From assembly GCA_020639295.1 (NCBI GenBank), contig JACKGY010000003.1, positions 310,001 through 374,000 on the forward strand: a stretch of 64,000 nt of DNA, written 5' to 3'. Positions 27,206 to 35,759 of the stretch are shown here, one piece after another; the stretch's first letter is position 1; each line of letters opens with the position of its first letter. Origin of the DNA: Planctomycetota bacterium. GTDB lineage: Bacteria; Planctomycetota; GCA-002687715; DRQF01. The position numbers were made by a program, and so were the translations under genes. The notes under the pieces are model-generated. The model ran no database searches, was not told the origin of the DNA, and saw only the letters and a list, made by a program, of their open reading frames with translations.

Positions 27206-28747
27206 TCAGCGGCCGGCGAAGAGCTCGCCCTGGCGGAGATTCTCGCCGGCCCAGGGATGGTCACGCATGAGCCGGGCGAAGGCCTTGCTCTCGCCGATCT
27301 CCTCGGCGAGCGCGGCCAGGTCGAGGCGGCGGAGGAGCTCGATGGTGATCGGTCGCTTCGCGTCCCAGAAGATCAGCGAGCGCAGGAAGCGCTGGGCGGC
27401 CTCGCTCTCCAGCATGCGGGCCAGGAGCACGGCCTCCTTCTCGTCGCGACAGGGCAAGAAGTAGGCGGTGTCGTCGAGGACCACCGGCCGGCCGGCGACC
27501 GGCGGCAAGACCCGGAACCGGAGGTCGCGGTAGAGACCGGAGATCGCCAGCTTCCAGGGCGCGAAGCTGTAGTCGCCGACGCCGAAGACGGCGAAGCGCG
27601 GCTTGCCCCGGTAGATGCTGCTGCGTCGGGCGTCGAGACGGTCGGCGTGGGCGAGGAGGTAGGCCCAGCTGCGCGGAGCGAGCCGCGCGAGCTGTTCCGT
27701 GTCGGCGCCGATCTTGCGCTGGGTCACCAGCATGAAACGACGCGCGCTCTCGATGCGGTCGTTGGCGAGGTCCGAACTCTTCAGCAGGGGGAAGAGGAAC
27801 GCTTCCTCCAGCTTCGGCTTCTCGCCGAGACCGTTGACCAGAATGCCCTGGTCGTCGAGCCGGAACTCCATCACCTTGCTGCAGTCGTGCTTGATGCCGG
27901 AGCGCCAGCGCAGCGGCGACTCGCCGTCGAGCCGGGCGAAGGCGTGGTAGCTCTCGGCGTCGGCGAGGAGGGCGCCGTTGGCGTAGCCGATGCTCGCCCC
28001 GGGGCGTCGGTCGCCGATGCCGGCATGCACCGGGCAGCGCCGGGCGCCGCGCCGGCGACCGGAGCGGAGGACGAAGAGGCAGGCCGCCACCGAGGCGCCG
28101 AAGTGGCGACCCGCGTCGATCTCGTGGATCGCCGCGCGCGCGACGGGCAGGTCCTTCTCCCAGGCCTGCTTCAGGATCTTCCGGGCCACGGCGGTCTTGC
28201 AGAGCATGGCCAGGTCGAGAGGGCGGTGGTCGAGCCAGCGGAGCATCTCGGCCATCATCCACTCGGAGACGTCGAAGTTGCTCTTGCCGGTGAGGGCGTC
28301 GATCCCGCGCTGGCCCTGGAAGTTCGACTTCCGGGGCAGGTTGCCGGTGCCGATCGCGCCCTGGGCGGCGTTGGTCACCCAGGGCGGGTTGCCGATCACC
28401 AAGAGGGGCGAGGGCAGGTCGGCCAGGACCGCGTCCCAGTCGACGCTGAAGAAATCACCCAGCTCGATCTCGGCCCGCGTGGTCAGCCCGGCGCTCCGGA
28501 GCCGTCCGCGCGCGCGCCGGGCGTGCTGGGGATCGAGCTCGACTCCGAGGAGGCGGCGGGCGCCCGGGAAGGCCCGTCCGGCCCCGACCAGGAAGCTGCC
28601 GGCGCCGCAGGTCGGTTCCAGGATCGCCGCCGGTTCGAGGCCCTCGCGGACGAGCAGGTCGACCACCTCACCGACCAGGTCGTCCGGCGTCTGGAAGTCC
28701 CCGAAGGCGACCTTGTCGCGTCGGCTCCGCTCGGCGCGGCCGGTCAT
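27206..28747 (-). CDS. Type II N6-adenine DNA methyltransferase
   Basis: 513 residues. The order of motifs is FGDFQTP (motif X, ~15-21), EPTCGAGSFLVGA (SAM-binding motif I, 44-56) and GNPPWVT (catalytic motif IV, 119-125). This is the gamma-class arrangement of N6-adenine methyltransferases such as TaqI and Eco57I. The C-terminal half should be the target-recognition domain (KPRFAVFGVGDYSFAPWKLAIS). It starts inside the stop codon of the endonuclease gene (ATGA), so restriction enzyme and methylase are translationally coupled. The methylase protects the host DNA at the site the partner cuts. The recognition sequence is unknown. Confidence 0.9.
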   Translation of the reverse strand: MTGRAERSRRDKVAFGDFQTPDDLVGEVVDLLVREGLEPAAILEPTCGAGSFLVGAGRAFPGARRLLGVELDPQHARRARGRLRSAGLTTRAEIELGDFFSVDWDAVLADLPSPLLVIGNPPWVTNAAQGAIGTGNLPRKSNFQGQRGIDALTGKSNFDVSEWMMAEMLRWLDHRPLDLAMLCKTAVARKILKQAWEKDLPVARAAIHEIDAGRHFGASVAACLFVLRSGRRRGARRCPVHAGIGDRRPGASIGYANGALLADAESYHAFARLDGESPLRWRSGIKHDCSKVMEFRLDDQGILVNGLGEKPKLEEAFLFPLLKSSDLANDRIESARRFMLVTQRKIGADTEQLARLAPRSWAYLLAHADRLDARRSSIYRGKPRFAVFGVGDYSFAPWKLAISGLYRDLRFRVLPPVAGRPVVLDDTAYFLPCRDEKEAVLLARMLESEAAQRFLRSLIFWDAKRPITIELLRRLDLAALAEEIGESKAFARLMRDHPWAGENLRQGELFAGR

Positions 28748-29427
28748 CCGAGTCGCTCCACGCCTTCGACCTCGTCGTCGGCGGCGGCGGTGATCGCGCG
28801 GTTGTAGTTGAGCCGCCACTGCAGCGCGTTGGAGATGGTGATCTGGCCCTGGCGCGGTGGCCGCTCGAGGATCTCCTGGGCGAGCTGCCGCGCCTCGGCT
28901 TCGCCGAGCGGCAGGTCACGCTCACGCAGGTAGGCGACGATCTCGTCGCTGGTCGCGCCCTCCTCGCGACCGAGGAGGGCCAGGAGGCCGTGGGTCGTCT
29001 GGTGGTCGCCGGTGAGGGCGGCCTCGACGTAGATGAGGTGCAGGATCTCGAGCCGGGCGGCGCCGCGGCCCGCGTCGTTGTGCTTCTCGTAGACGAAGAC
29101 CAGGAGGTCGTAACCGAGGCCGTAGACCTTCTGCCTGGCCGAGTCGAAGGGGCTCGAGGACTGCGGCTGGGCGACGCTGGTCACCTTCATGTCGACGCGC
29201 AGGCCGGGAAAGTCGATGCCCCGGGCCGAGTTGCCCCGCTCGTAGCGGAACTGCCGGTCGAGGTGGTCCTGGAACTTGTGCTCGAGGTAGGTTCCGATCG
29301 TCTTGCCGTTGTCGGTGAGATGGAGGCCCGGCTCGTGGTGCCGGCTCTCCCGTTCGGCGAAGCGCGCCGCCTGCTCGCGCAGAAGGGCGATCGTCAGCAC
29401 GGGTCTCGGGTCCGCCTCGTCCACCAT
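28744..29427 (-). CDS. Restriction endonuclease, PD-(D/E)xK fold, partner of the methyltransferase
   Basis: 227 residues from the ATG at 29427. A PD-(D/E)xK nuclease core is suggested by Glu49 (TYLEHKFQ), Asp72 (RGIDFPG) and the spaced Asp79-Met-Lys81 (RVDMKVTS). The following strand GYDLLVFVYEKHND is typical of this fold. The C-terminal helices may bind DNA. It is first in a two-gene operon with the adenine methyltransferase. That context is the strongest argument for restriction activity, because the protein belongs to no family I can name. An in-frame GTG at 29436 is an alternative start. Confidence 0.8.
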   Translation of the reverse strand: MVDEADPRPVLTIALLREQAARFAERESRHHEPGLHLTDNGKTIGTYLEHKFQDHLDRQFRYERGNSARGIDFPGLRVDMKVTSVAQPQSSSPFDSARQKVYGLGYDLLVFVYEKHNDAGRGAARLEILHLIYVEAALTGDHQTTHGLLALLGREEGATSDEIVAYLRERDLPLGEAEARQLAQEILERPPRQGQITISNALQWRLNYNRAITAAADDEVEGVERLG

Positions 29428-29657
29428 CGTCGTCACCGGCTCCACGGGTCCAGCACACCTCGACGCTCGAGCTCGGAAGCCGGCGCGCGCGATGATCTTA
29501 GGCGCGGCGGAGGACCGTCGCGAGGGGCGGTGGTGGATCAGGCCGCGGTCGGCGTCGGATCGGTCCGCTCGCGTCCCGAGCGCTGCCGCCCAGGGCAGCG
29601 GCGCGGTGCCCTGGGCGATTGCGGGGGGCGGGGGCAGACTGTGTCGGGAGGTGGCCG

Positions 29658-30491
29658 ATGGCACGCGTTCGAACCTGGTCATGCCTGTTGCTCCTGGCGC
29701 TCGTCGCCGCCTGCGCGCACGACCCCCGCTCGGATCGCCGCTCCGCCGAGGAGGCCCGAGCCGGCGAACTGATGGCGGGCCGGGAGGGTGGCTTCATCCT
29801 GCGCGACCTCGATGGCGCGGACCTGGTCGTCCTGCGCCCGGAGGAGATGAGCGCCGCCGAACAGCCTTGTTCCACCTTCAAGGTGCCGCATGCCCTGATC
29901 GCGCTGGAGGAGGGGGTCTTGCCCGAGGGCGTCGCCACGATCCTGCCCTGGGATGGCGAGCCCAAGGCCTTCAGGTCCTGGGAACGCGATCACGATCTGG
30001 CCTCGGCGATGGCCAACTCGGTGGTCTGGTACTTCCAGGCGATCGCCCGGCGGCTCGGCCTGGAACGCGAGCAGGCCTGGCTCGAGCGATTCCGCTACGG
30101 CAACGCGGATCCGAGTTCCGGCCTCGAGAGCTTCTGGCTCCACGGCGGCAGTCTCCGGGTGACCCCGGAGGATCAGCTTCGCTTCTGGGCGGGTCTCGTC
30201 CGTCGGGAGCTGCCCTGTCGCCGCGAGGTCCAGGAGGCGGTGCTCGGCACGGTCCTGCTCGGCGAGCGCGAAGGCATCCGTCTCTACGGCAAGACCGGCA
30301 GCCGTTTCGCCAGCGAACCCGCCGGCAACCTGGGCTGGTTCGTGGGCGCGCTCGTCGGTCCCGCGCAGCGCCGGATCTTCGTCTGTCGCCTCCACGGCGC
30401 CGGCGCCCAGGGCAGCACCGCGAAGGCCCTCACCCTGAGCATCCTCGATGAACTCGGCTACTGGCCCGGAGCGCCGGGTCCCACCGAGTGA
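29658..30491 (+). CDS. Class D (OXA-type) beta-lactamase-like lipoprotein
   Basis: 277 residues. The N-terminus is a lipoprotein signal ending LVAAC (Cys19). The serine active-site motifs of class D enzymes are all present: STFK at 72-75 (Ser72, Lys75), SVV at 121-123, YGN at 147-149, a Trp at 160, and KTG at 212-214. The protein is therefore expected to bind or hydrolyse penicillin-type drugs in the periplasm. A BlaR-like sensor role is unlikely because there is no membrane signalling part. The ATG at 29658 has GGGAGG six bases upstream. It is divergent from the restriction-modification pair. Confidence 0.88.
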   Translation: MARVRTWSCLLLLALVAACAHDPRSDRRSAEEARAGELMAGREGGFILRDLDGADLVVLRPEEMSAAEQPCSTFKVPHALIALEEGVLPEGVATILPWDGEPKAFRSWERDHDLASAMANSVVWYFQAIARRLGLEREQAWLERFRYGNADPSSGLESFWLHGGSLRVTPEDQLRFWAGLVRRELPCRREVQEAVLGTVLLGEREGIRLYGKTGSRFASEPAGNLGWFVGALVGPAQRRIFVCRLHGAGAQGSTAKALTLSILDELGYWPGAPGPTE

Positions 30492-31024
30492 GGATGAACA
30501 AGGCAACGCGATCGATCGACCCCTAGCCCTTGAAGGGCAACGCCACGACGTCGTCGTTTCTCGATCGTGGTGCCTGATCCGATCGACGGGGAGATGCGGT
30601 CAGCGGTCTGCATTCCAGGTTCGCTGGTCGGGACTCATCGCCGGTGTCTCGCCGGCGCGCGCGGAACCTGCGCGCCGGAGTTTGCATCTCGAGGCCGCTT
30701 TCCTACACTGAGAACCCGACCCGCGGAGACCTCGCTCACGGAGATCGACCGTCCCGCGATGGCTGCCTCTCGAGGAGGCAGGAAAGCCGCGCCATTCAGA
30801 CCTGAGGGCCCTCGGTCACATCCAATCATCAGGATGGATCGGCCCTTCAGCTCGAACGCGTGGGCACCTGGCACTGCGTCCAGTCCTCGTTTGCTCTCCG
30901 ATCTCTTCGGCAAGCTCGTCGCTCCGGGAACGACGAGTTCAGGCACGTTCCATGCCTGAGTCCGTGCCGGTGAGCCTCGCGGCCCGCTCCGACGAGACCA
31001 CCGTCAGCAGAACAGGAGAGGCAG
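30492..31024. other. Gene-poor intergenic stretch at the start of an accessory region
   Basis: 533 bases without a convincing gene. The base composition looks lower in GC than the flanks, and codon-like bias is absent in all frames. No tRNA, terminator or clear repeat was found. It marks the change from chromosomal-looking genes to accessory genes. Confidence 0.45.
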
Positions 31025-31942
31025 ATGAGCTTCGAGGAAGAGAACGAGGCCAAGGCGAGCTTCGACGACGTCTACGTGGCGCCGACCCCACACGGCTACA
31101 TCGCGGCGATGGCCGAGAGTGGCTACCAGATCGGCGAGCAGGCTCGACGCTACTGTGCCGCGGCCGCCCGGCTGCTGAAGGAAAGGAACGGGGCCGCGCT
31201 TCCCCTCCAGATGCTCGACGTCGGCTGTTCATACGGCATCGGCTCGGCCTTCGTGAAGTACAACTGCTCGTTCGACGAGATGGTCGCCTTCTTCGCCACC
31301 CGGGCCCCGGCCGACTACCGGGCCGCCTGCGCCGCGACCCGCATGTGGCTGAACATCACCCCGCCGGCCTGTCGCATCCGGACGGTCGGTCTCGACAGCT
31401 CGGAGCCCGCGATTCGTTTCGCGGTGGATGCCGGCCTTCTGGATGGAGGCATCGCGCGTGACTTCGAGTTGGCGGGTGCGCGCCCGACCGAATCCGAGCG
31501 GGCCTGGTTTCGTGGCTGCAACCTGCTGATGAGTACCGGAGCGATCGGCTACGTGACCGAACGAACGCTCGACGTCGTGCTGCGCGACCTCGGCAAGGAG
31601 GCCCCGGGCGAGTTCGGACCTGTCGCCGTGGTGACGATTCTTCGGATGTTCGACGTGGGACCGATCCGGAAGGCCTTCGAGGACTGGGGCTACGCCTTCA
31701 CCGCCGTGCCGGGAGTCCGATTGCCCCAGCGTCGCTTCACGGACGCGAAGGAACGGCGTGAAGTCCTGGCGATCCTGCATCAGCGAGGTGTCGAGACCGG
31801 AGCCTGGGAAGACGACGGTCGACACTACGCGGACCTCTACGTCGCCTCTGCCCCCGAGCACCTCGACGTCCTCCTTTCCCGCATGACGAGCGTCCACGGC
31901 ACCGACGACGACGGCGGGAAATCGCCATTCATCCACCGTTGA
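31025..31942 (+). CDS. SAM-dependent methyltransferase-like protein
   Basis: 305 residues with a class I methyltransferase core. Motif I is MLDVGCSYGIGSAF (~63-76) and a motif-II-like acidic strand is TVGLDSSEPAIRFA. The N-terminal 50 residues (HGYIAAMAESGYQIGEQARRY) read like a helical cap. The C-terminal part is less typical, with GYVTERTLDVVLRDL and then LRMFDVGPIRKAFEDWGYAF. The substrate is unknown; small-molecule or peptide natural-product methylation is possible. An AGGAGAGG ribosome site lies just before the ATG. It is isolated between non-coding stretches in a region that looks acquired. Confidence 0.7.
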   Translation: MSFEEENEAKASFDDVYVAPTPHGYIAAMAESGYQIGEQARRYCAAAARLLKERNGAALPLQMLDVGCSYGIGSAFVKYNCSFDEMVAFFATRAPADYRAACAATRMWLNITPPACRIRTVGLDSSEPAIRFAVDAGLLDGGIARDFELAGARPTESERAWFRGCNLLMSTGAIGYVTERTLDVVLRDLGKEAPGEFGPVAVVTILRMFDVGPIRKAFEDWGYAFTAVPGVRLPQRRFTDAKERREVLAILHQRGVETGAWEDDGRHYADLYVASAPEHLDVLLSRMTSVHGTDDDGGKSPFIHR

Positions 31943-31991
31943 ACTCCGCCCCTCGCCGGCGGCGGGAACTGCGGTCGGGACGGGGTGACGC

Positions 31992-32327
31992 TCACGGGCC
32001 GATCGAGAAGCCGTCATGGCGGCCAACCCAGGAACCGTCGTAGGTGAACAACTCGAGACAGTTCGCTTCACCCGAAGTCAGGAAGAGCATCGCCCCGAGG
32101 CCAGCGTCGCACCCGGGCACCGAGACCGAGCGATCCAGCGGCAGGATCTCGCTCGTGGTTTCGCGCGCGTCGTCGCGCACGAATTCGGTAAGGCAGCCCA
32201 CGCCGGTGTACTGGCGATTGACGACACGGAGTCCCTCGACATCGATCCTCAGAGTGGGGTCCTGCTCCATGATCGCGCGGAGGACGGCGGCCTCCAGCTC
32301 ATGCGGCGTGCGCTGTCCCGGACGCAC
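31992..32327 (-). CDS. Small conserved-looking hypothetical protein
   Basis: 111 residues starting at a GTG with AGGTGA five bases upstream. The composition is that of a real small alpha/beta protein: a first helix (HELEAAVLRAIMEQDP), strands around RVVNRQYTGVGCLTEF, and a second part with GLGAMLFLTSGEANCLELFTYDG. I recall similar short orphan proteins with a TGVG turn and a Cys-Leu-Glu strand scattered among bacteria, but I cannot name a family. It is convergent with the methyltransferase-like gene. Confidence 0.6.
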   Translation of the reverse strand: MRPGQRTPHELEAAVLRAIMEQDPTLRIDVEGLRVVNRQYTGVGCLTEFVRDDARETTSEILPLDRSVSVPGCDAGLGAMLFLTSGEANCLELFTYDGSWVGRHDGFSIGP

Positions 32328-32724
32328 CGGTTCACCTGCTCACTACGGTGTCCCGCGGACCACTCCATCAGTCACGAGCCTCCTTCGCGCAGGGGTCGAT
32401 CCTCTCGACGACGACCATTCTCCCGAGAACACGGGTCTCCAGAAGATCCGGCGTGGATCAGTCCCCGGAGAATGTCAGCGAGATGCGTGTCGAAGCGGCA
32501 AGCGCGAATTGATCCACTCGGTCATTCAAGACTGACCTGACTACGCCACATGAACTCTGTTGTCGGCTGCCCTGATTTCCGCCGGGCCAGGGCTGGGTGG
32601 AGATCGGCAGCAGCAGCATCGATGCTGGACGTCTCATGGCGGGTGGCGCCGCGGAGAGGGGAGAGGTCAGATTGACTGCGGTCATTCAGTGCCCCCTCTG
32701 CCTCCCAGCGTTTCGTCAGCGTGG
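32328..32724. other. Intergenic region without recognisable feature
   Basis: 397 bases between two minus-strand orphans. Short open frames exist on both strands but have no ribosome sites or family resemblance. I see no hairpin or repeat of note. Confidence 0.4.
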
Positions 32725-33225
32725 TCAGGTCGAGCCCTTTGATAGCAGATCATCGAAAGGCATGATGCTCAGCTTGGCATCACGCAGGCCGTCGCGGAGG
32801 AACCACTGGCGCAGGCGCTTCTCGATCTCGCAGTCCATCCAGCCGGACGGGTCTTTCGCCTGCTCGACCTCCGGTGTCAGTCGAGCCGCGACTTGCGGCC
32901 CCAGCACGAATCCGGTCTCACCTCCGGCATCTTGGGAATAGCTGTGCGATCTCGACATCCAACCCGGTCGCTTCCGGACGAGGTAGCCGATTGCAAGGCG
33001 TGGGGTCCCCTCCGTGCTCACCGTGACCCAGGTGATGTACAAGTCGTGTTGCTCGGAAAACAGCACCGGTGGGCCGACGCGCTTCCTGGTCACGGCTGCG
33101 TAGGTGATGGCCATTGACGCGAGTCCCCCTCCAGCCGCAAGCCCTGCCCAACCGCCGAGGACGGAGAGAATCAGGAAGAGGGAAATGTTGACTATGAACC
33201 ATGTCGGGCTGACGAAGAGCGGCAT
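32725..33225 (-). CDS. Small membrane protein of unknown function
   Basis: 166 residues. The first ~45 residues hold two hydrophobic segments (FIVNISLFLILSVLGGWAGL and GGLASMAITYAAV), so the protein sits in the membrane by a hairpin. The rest is a soluble domain (YITWVTVSTEGTPRLAIGYLV, FVLGPQVAARLTPEVE, WMDCEIEKRLRQWFLRDG). The start ATG is 75 bases from the left end of the IS21 element, so the insertion probably separates this gene from part of its promoter region. No family is recognised. Confidence 0.6.
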   Translation of the reverse strand: MPLFVSPTWFIVNISLFLILSVLGGWAGLAAGGGLASMAITYAAVTRKRVGPPVLFSEQHDLYITWVTVSTEGTPRLAIGYLVRKRPGWMSRSHSYSQDAGGETGFVLGPQVAARLTPEVEQAKDPSGWMDCEIEKRLRQWFLRDGLRDAKLSIMPFDDLLSKGST

Positions 33226-33300
33226 GGTACTTCTCTGCAACGCCAATGAAACCTGACACTCGCAGCATAGCCTGAGGGGCAACTGGCGCGGTGTGCATAC

Positions 33301-33347
33301 GGCGCTCCGAAACTGACCCACCCGGCGCTCTGAAACTGACCCACCCC
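33301..33347 (+). repeat. Left end of the IS21 element
   Basis: GGCGCT followed by two tandem AAACTGACCCAC units spaced about 20 bases apart. It matches the reverse complement of the right end (35712-35759) with a few differences, and is the likely transposase binding site. Confidence 0.8.
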
Positions 33348-33399
33348 TCCTGGGCTTGACTGCCGCCTCGGCGGCTGTTCCGAAAGGAGGATGTTGGAC

Positions 33400-34866
33400 A
33401 TGGAAAGCGTTGTCGCGCTGCGACATAGGGTCATGAGGCAGGGGGTTCCGATCCGCCAGGTCGCGCGGGAGCTCGGGGTCTCCAGAAACACGGTCAGGCG
33501 CTACCTGAGGGGGGAGTTGGAGCCGGGTCAGCGCCGCCCGGCGGCGCGGCCGACTCCGGTCCGGGACCTGGTCGAGGCCCGGGCGCTCGAGATCCTCGCC
33601 GACTCGAAGCTCTGGACGAAGGACAAGCAGAAGCTGACGGCGTCCCTGCTGCATGCGCTCCTCGTCGGCGAAGGGCTCGCCGTGGGTTACACCACGGTGA
33701 AACAGATCTTTCGGGAGTGGAAACGAAGGCGCGCCGAGGTCTTCGTGCCGCTGATCCACCGCCCCGGCGAGGTGGCCCAGGTCGACTTCTTCGAGGTCTT
33801 CGTCCGGGTCCGAGGCGAGCTCTTGAAGGCCTTCCTCTTCGTGCTGCGCCTCATGTACTCGGGTCGGGACTTCGCCTGGCTCTACGAGCGTCAGGATCAG
33901 GTCGCCTTCCTCGACGGCCATGTCCGGGCCTTCGAGCACCTCGGCGGGATTCCCGAGCGATTGGTCTACGACAATCTGAAGGCAGCCGTCGCCAGGGTCC
34001 TCATGGGCTCGGAGCGTGAGCTCTCCGAGCGTTTCGCTGCGCTGGCTGCGCACTACGCATTCGAGCCCTGCTTCGCCCGTCCGCGGACCGGTCACGACAA
34101 GGGCGGGGTGGAAGCGAGAGGCGGAGCGATCCGCCGCCAGGAGTTCGTGCCGATTCCGGAGGGAGATGGCCTCGCGGAGATCAGCGTGAGCCTCATGCAG
34201 CGTCTCGATGCCCGCCAGGATCAGGTGCGCAATGCCGAAGGCCGGACCATCGCCGAGCGCTTCGCGGAGGAGGGACTCATGGAGCTTCCGCCCTTCGCCT
34301 TCCGGCCGGTCAAGACCTCGGTCGTGACCGCGAGCTCGCGCTCGATGATCCACCTCGAGGGGGTAAGGTACTCGGTGCCCTGCGACTGGGCCCGCCTCGC
34401 TCTCGTCGCCCACGTCGCCGCTACCGAGGTCGAGATCGTGGGCCCCGACGGCTCGGCGAAGCATCCTCGTCTTCGCCGCGGCCAGTCCTCGATCGACTAC
34501 CGCCACTACCTGAAGGAGCTGGCCAGGAAGCCCCAGGCCCTCAGATCCGTGGGCCAGGAGCTCGTCGCGGCGCTCGGCGAGCCCTTCACGATCGCCTGGG
34601 AGCTGCTCGGTCGGCTCCACGGCCCGAAGGAGGGCGCGCGCGCCTTCGCCCAGATCCTCCGCTTCCTCCAGGACCATGGCCACGAGTTCACGGCGAAGAG
34701 GATCGAGCAGGCTCTCGATCTGGGCGAGCCGATCCTCATCGCGCTACGACCCGAGGCTTCTGCCGGGCCGGAGCCGATCATCGAGATCCCGGCGGCCTTC
34801 GCCGGCATCACGGTCGAGACCGCCGCCATCGGCGACTTCGACCGCCTGCTGGAGGTCGCGTCATGA
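33400..34866 (+). CDS. istA: IS21-family transposase IstA
   Basis: 488 residues. The N-terminus is a helix-turn-helix (PIRQVARELGVSRNTVRRYL, 17-36). The RNase H-like catalytic core has Asp129 (EVAQVDFFEV), Asp191 (ERLVYDNLKAA) and Glu238 (HDKGGVEARGG), the DDE triad that cuts and joins the element ends. A C-terminal beta domain follows (SSRSMIHLEGVRYSV). I chose the ATG at 33400 because AAAGGAGG lies nine bases upstream. The ATG at 33391 touches that site. No frameshift or stop interrupts it. Confidence 0.93.
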   Translation: MESVVALRHRVMRQGVPIRQVARELGVSRNTVRRYLRGELEPGQRRPAARPTPVRDLVEARALEILADSKLWTKDKQKLTASLLHALLVGEGLAVGYTTVKQIFREWKRRRAEVFVPLIHRPGEVAQVDFFEVFVRVRGELLKAFLFVLRLMYSGRDFAWLYERQDQVAFLDGHVRAFEHLGGIPERLVYDNLKAAVARVLMGSERELSERFAALAAHYAFEPCFARPRTGHDKGGVEARGGAIRRQEFVPIPEGDGLAEISVSLMQRLDARQDQVRNAEGRTIAERFAEEGLMELPPFAFRPVKTSVVTASSRSMIHLEGVRYSVPCDWARLALVAHVAATEVEIVGPDGSAKHPRLRRGQSSIDYRHYLKELARKPQALRSVGQELVAALGEPFTIAWELLGRLHGPKEGARAFAQILRFLQDHGHEFTAKRIEQALDLGEPILIALRPEASAGPEPIIEIPAAFAGITVETAAIGDFDRLLEVAS

Positions 34867-35624
34867 GTGACCAGCATCTGATCCGGGAGCTGATCGCGGC
34901 GCAGGCGAAGCAGCTGAAGATGCCGGGACTCCTGCGCGCGCTCGACGCGACGCTTCGGCGGGCAAAGGAGGCAGGATCGACTCTCGAGGACTTCCTCCAC
35001 GAGATCCTCGAAGCGGAGATCCTGTCGCGTACGCAGTCCGCGATAACGGCACGGATCCAGGAAGCGAAGTTCCCGGAGACGAAGACGCTCGACCAGTTCG
35101 ACTTCGGGCGAGCGGAAGGACTCGATCGCGCCGTCATCGCGAGGCTCGCCAAGAGCCACTGGATCGCGGAGCGCGAAAACGTGATCCTTGCCGGCCCGAT
35201 CGGGACCGGCAAGACCCATCTCGCCAGCGCGATAGCACTCGAAGCCTGCCGTGCCCTGCGCCGAGTCCGATTCGTGAGAGCTGCCGACCTCGTCCAGGCC
35301 CTGCTCGAGGCCAGGGACCAGCGTAGCCTCGGCCTCATCCAGCGCCGGATCGATCGGGCCGATCTCCTCGTCCTCGACGAGCTCGGCTTCGTCCCCTTCG
35401 ATCGGGAAGGAGGCGAGCTGCTCTTCAATCTGCTCGCCCAACGACACGGCAGGAAGTCCGTGATGATCACCACGAATCTCGCCTTCTCGGAGTGGCCCAA
35501 GGTCTTCGGAGGCGACGACAAGCTCACCGCCGCCGTTCTCGATCGGCTGGCGGAGAGGGCGACCGTCATCACGACCAAAGGCAAGAGCTACAGGACGAGG
35601 AGGAAGGGCAAGGAAGACGACTGA
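34863..35624 (+). CDS. istB: IS21-family helper ATPase IstB
   Basis: 253 residues of the AAA+ DnaC-like family. Walker A is GPIGTGKTHLA (111-121), Walker B is DLLVLDELGF (~157-166), and the terminal part KLTAAVLDRLAERA contains the arginine region. IstB stimulates IstA and directs target choice. The start overlaps the istA stop by four bases, as usual in the family. Confidence 0.94.
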   Translation: MSDQHLIRELIAAQAKQLKMPGLLRALDATLRRAKEAGSTLEDFLHEILEAEILSRTQSAITARIQEAKFPETKTLDQFDFGRAEGLDRAVIARLAKSHWIAERENVILAGPIGTGKTHLASAIALEACRALRRVRFVRAADLVQALLEARDQRSLGLIQRRIDRADLLVLDELGFVPFDREGGELLFNLLAQRHGRKSVMITTNLAFSEWPKVFGGDDKLTAAVLDRLAERATVITTKGKSYRTRRKGKEDD

Positions 35625-35629
35625 ACGCA

Positions 35630-35665
35630 GGGCAGGGAGCCGGGGGTACCCCCGGCTCCCTGCCC
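35630..35665. terminator. 36-bp perfect palindrome behind istB
   Basis: An exact palindrome whose left half reads GGGCAGGGAGCCGGGGGT. It starts five bases after the istB stop codon. As RNA it would form an unusually long GC hairpin and stop transcription of the transposase genes, although no T-tract follows. It lies inside the IS and is probably part of it. Confidence 0.6.
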
Positions 35666-35711
35666 TGACACCCCATGGACGGGCATCGTCGCCCGGCTAT
35701 CATGCGGCCCT

Positions 35712-35759
35712 GGGGTGGGTCAGTTTCAGGCCGCCGGAGTGGGTCAGTTTCTCAGCGCC
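35712..35759 (-). repeat. Right end of the IS21 element
   Basis: Two copies of GTGGGTCAGTTT in inverted orientation to the left end, closing with AGCGCC. With the left end it defines the element. Confidence 0.8.

Larger units (their letters stand above)
33301..35759 (+). mobile_element. Complete IS21-family insertion sequence (~2.46 kb)
   Basis: It carries istA and istB overlapping by ATGA, flanked by imperfect terminal inverted repeats that begin GGCGCT on both ends. Each end holds two copies of AAACTGACCCAC, as expected for the multiple transposase sites of IS21 elements. Both genes look intact, so the element may still move. A duplicated target site is not clear: only ATA is shared next to the two ends. 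Confidence 0.88.

Noticed and set aside
33241..33345. Repeated AAACTGACCCAC units considered as the start of a CRISPR array
   Set aside because: Only two copies per end, matched in inverted orientation 2.4 kb away; they are IS21 terminal sites.
32725..34683. 652-codon minus-strand frame running through the IS21 genes
   Set aside because: Only the last 166 codons look like a protein with a proper start; the rest is antisense to istA.
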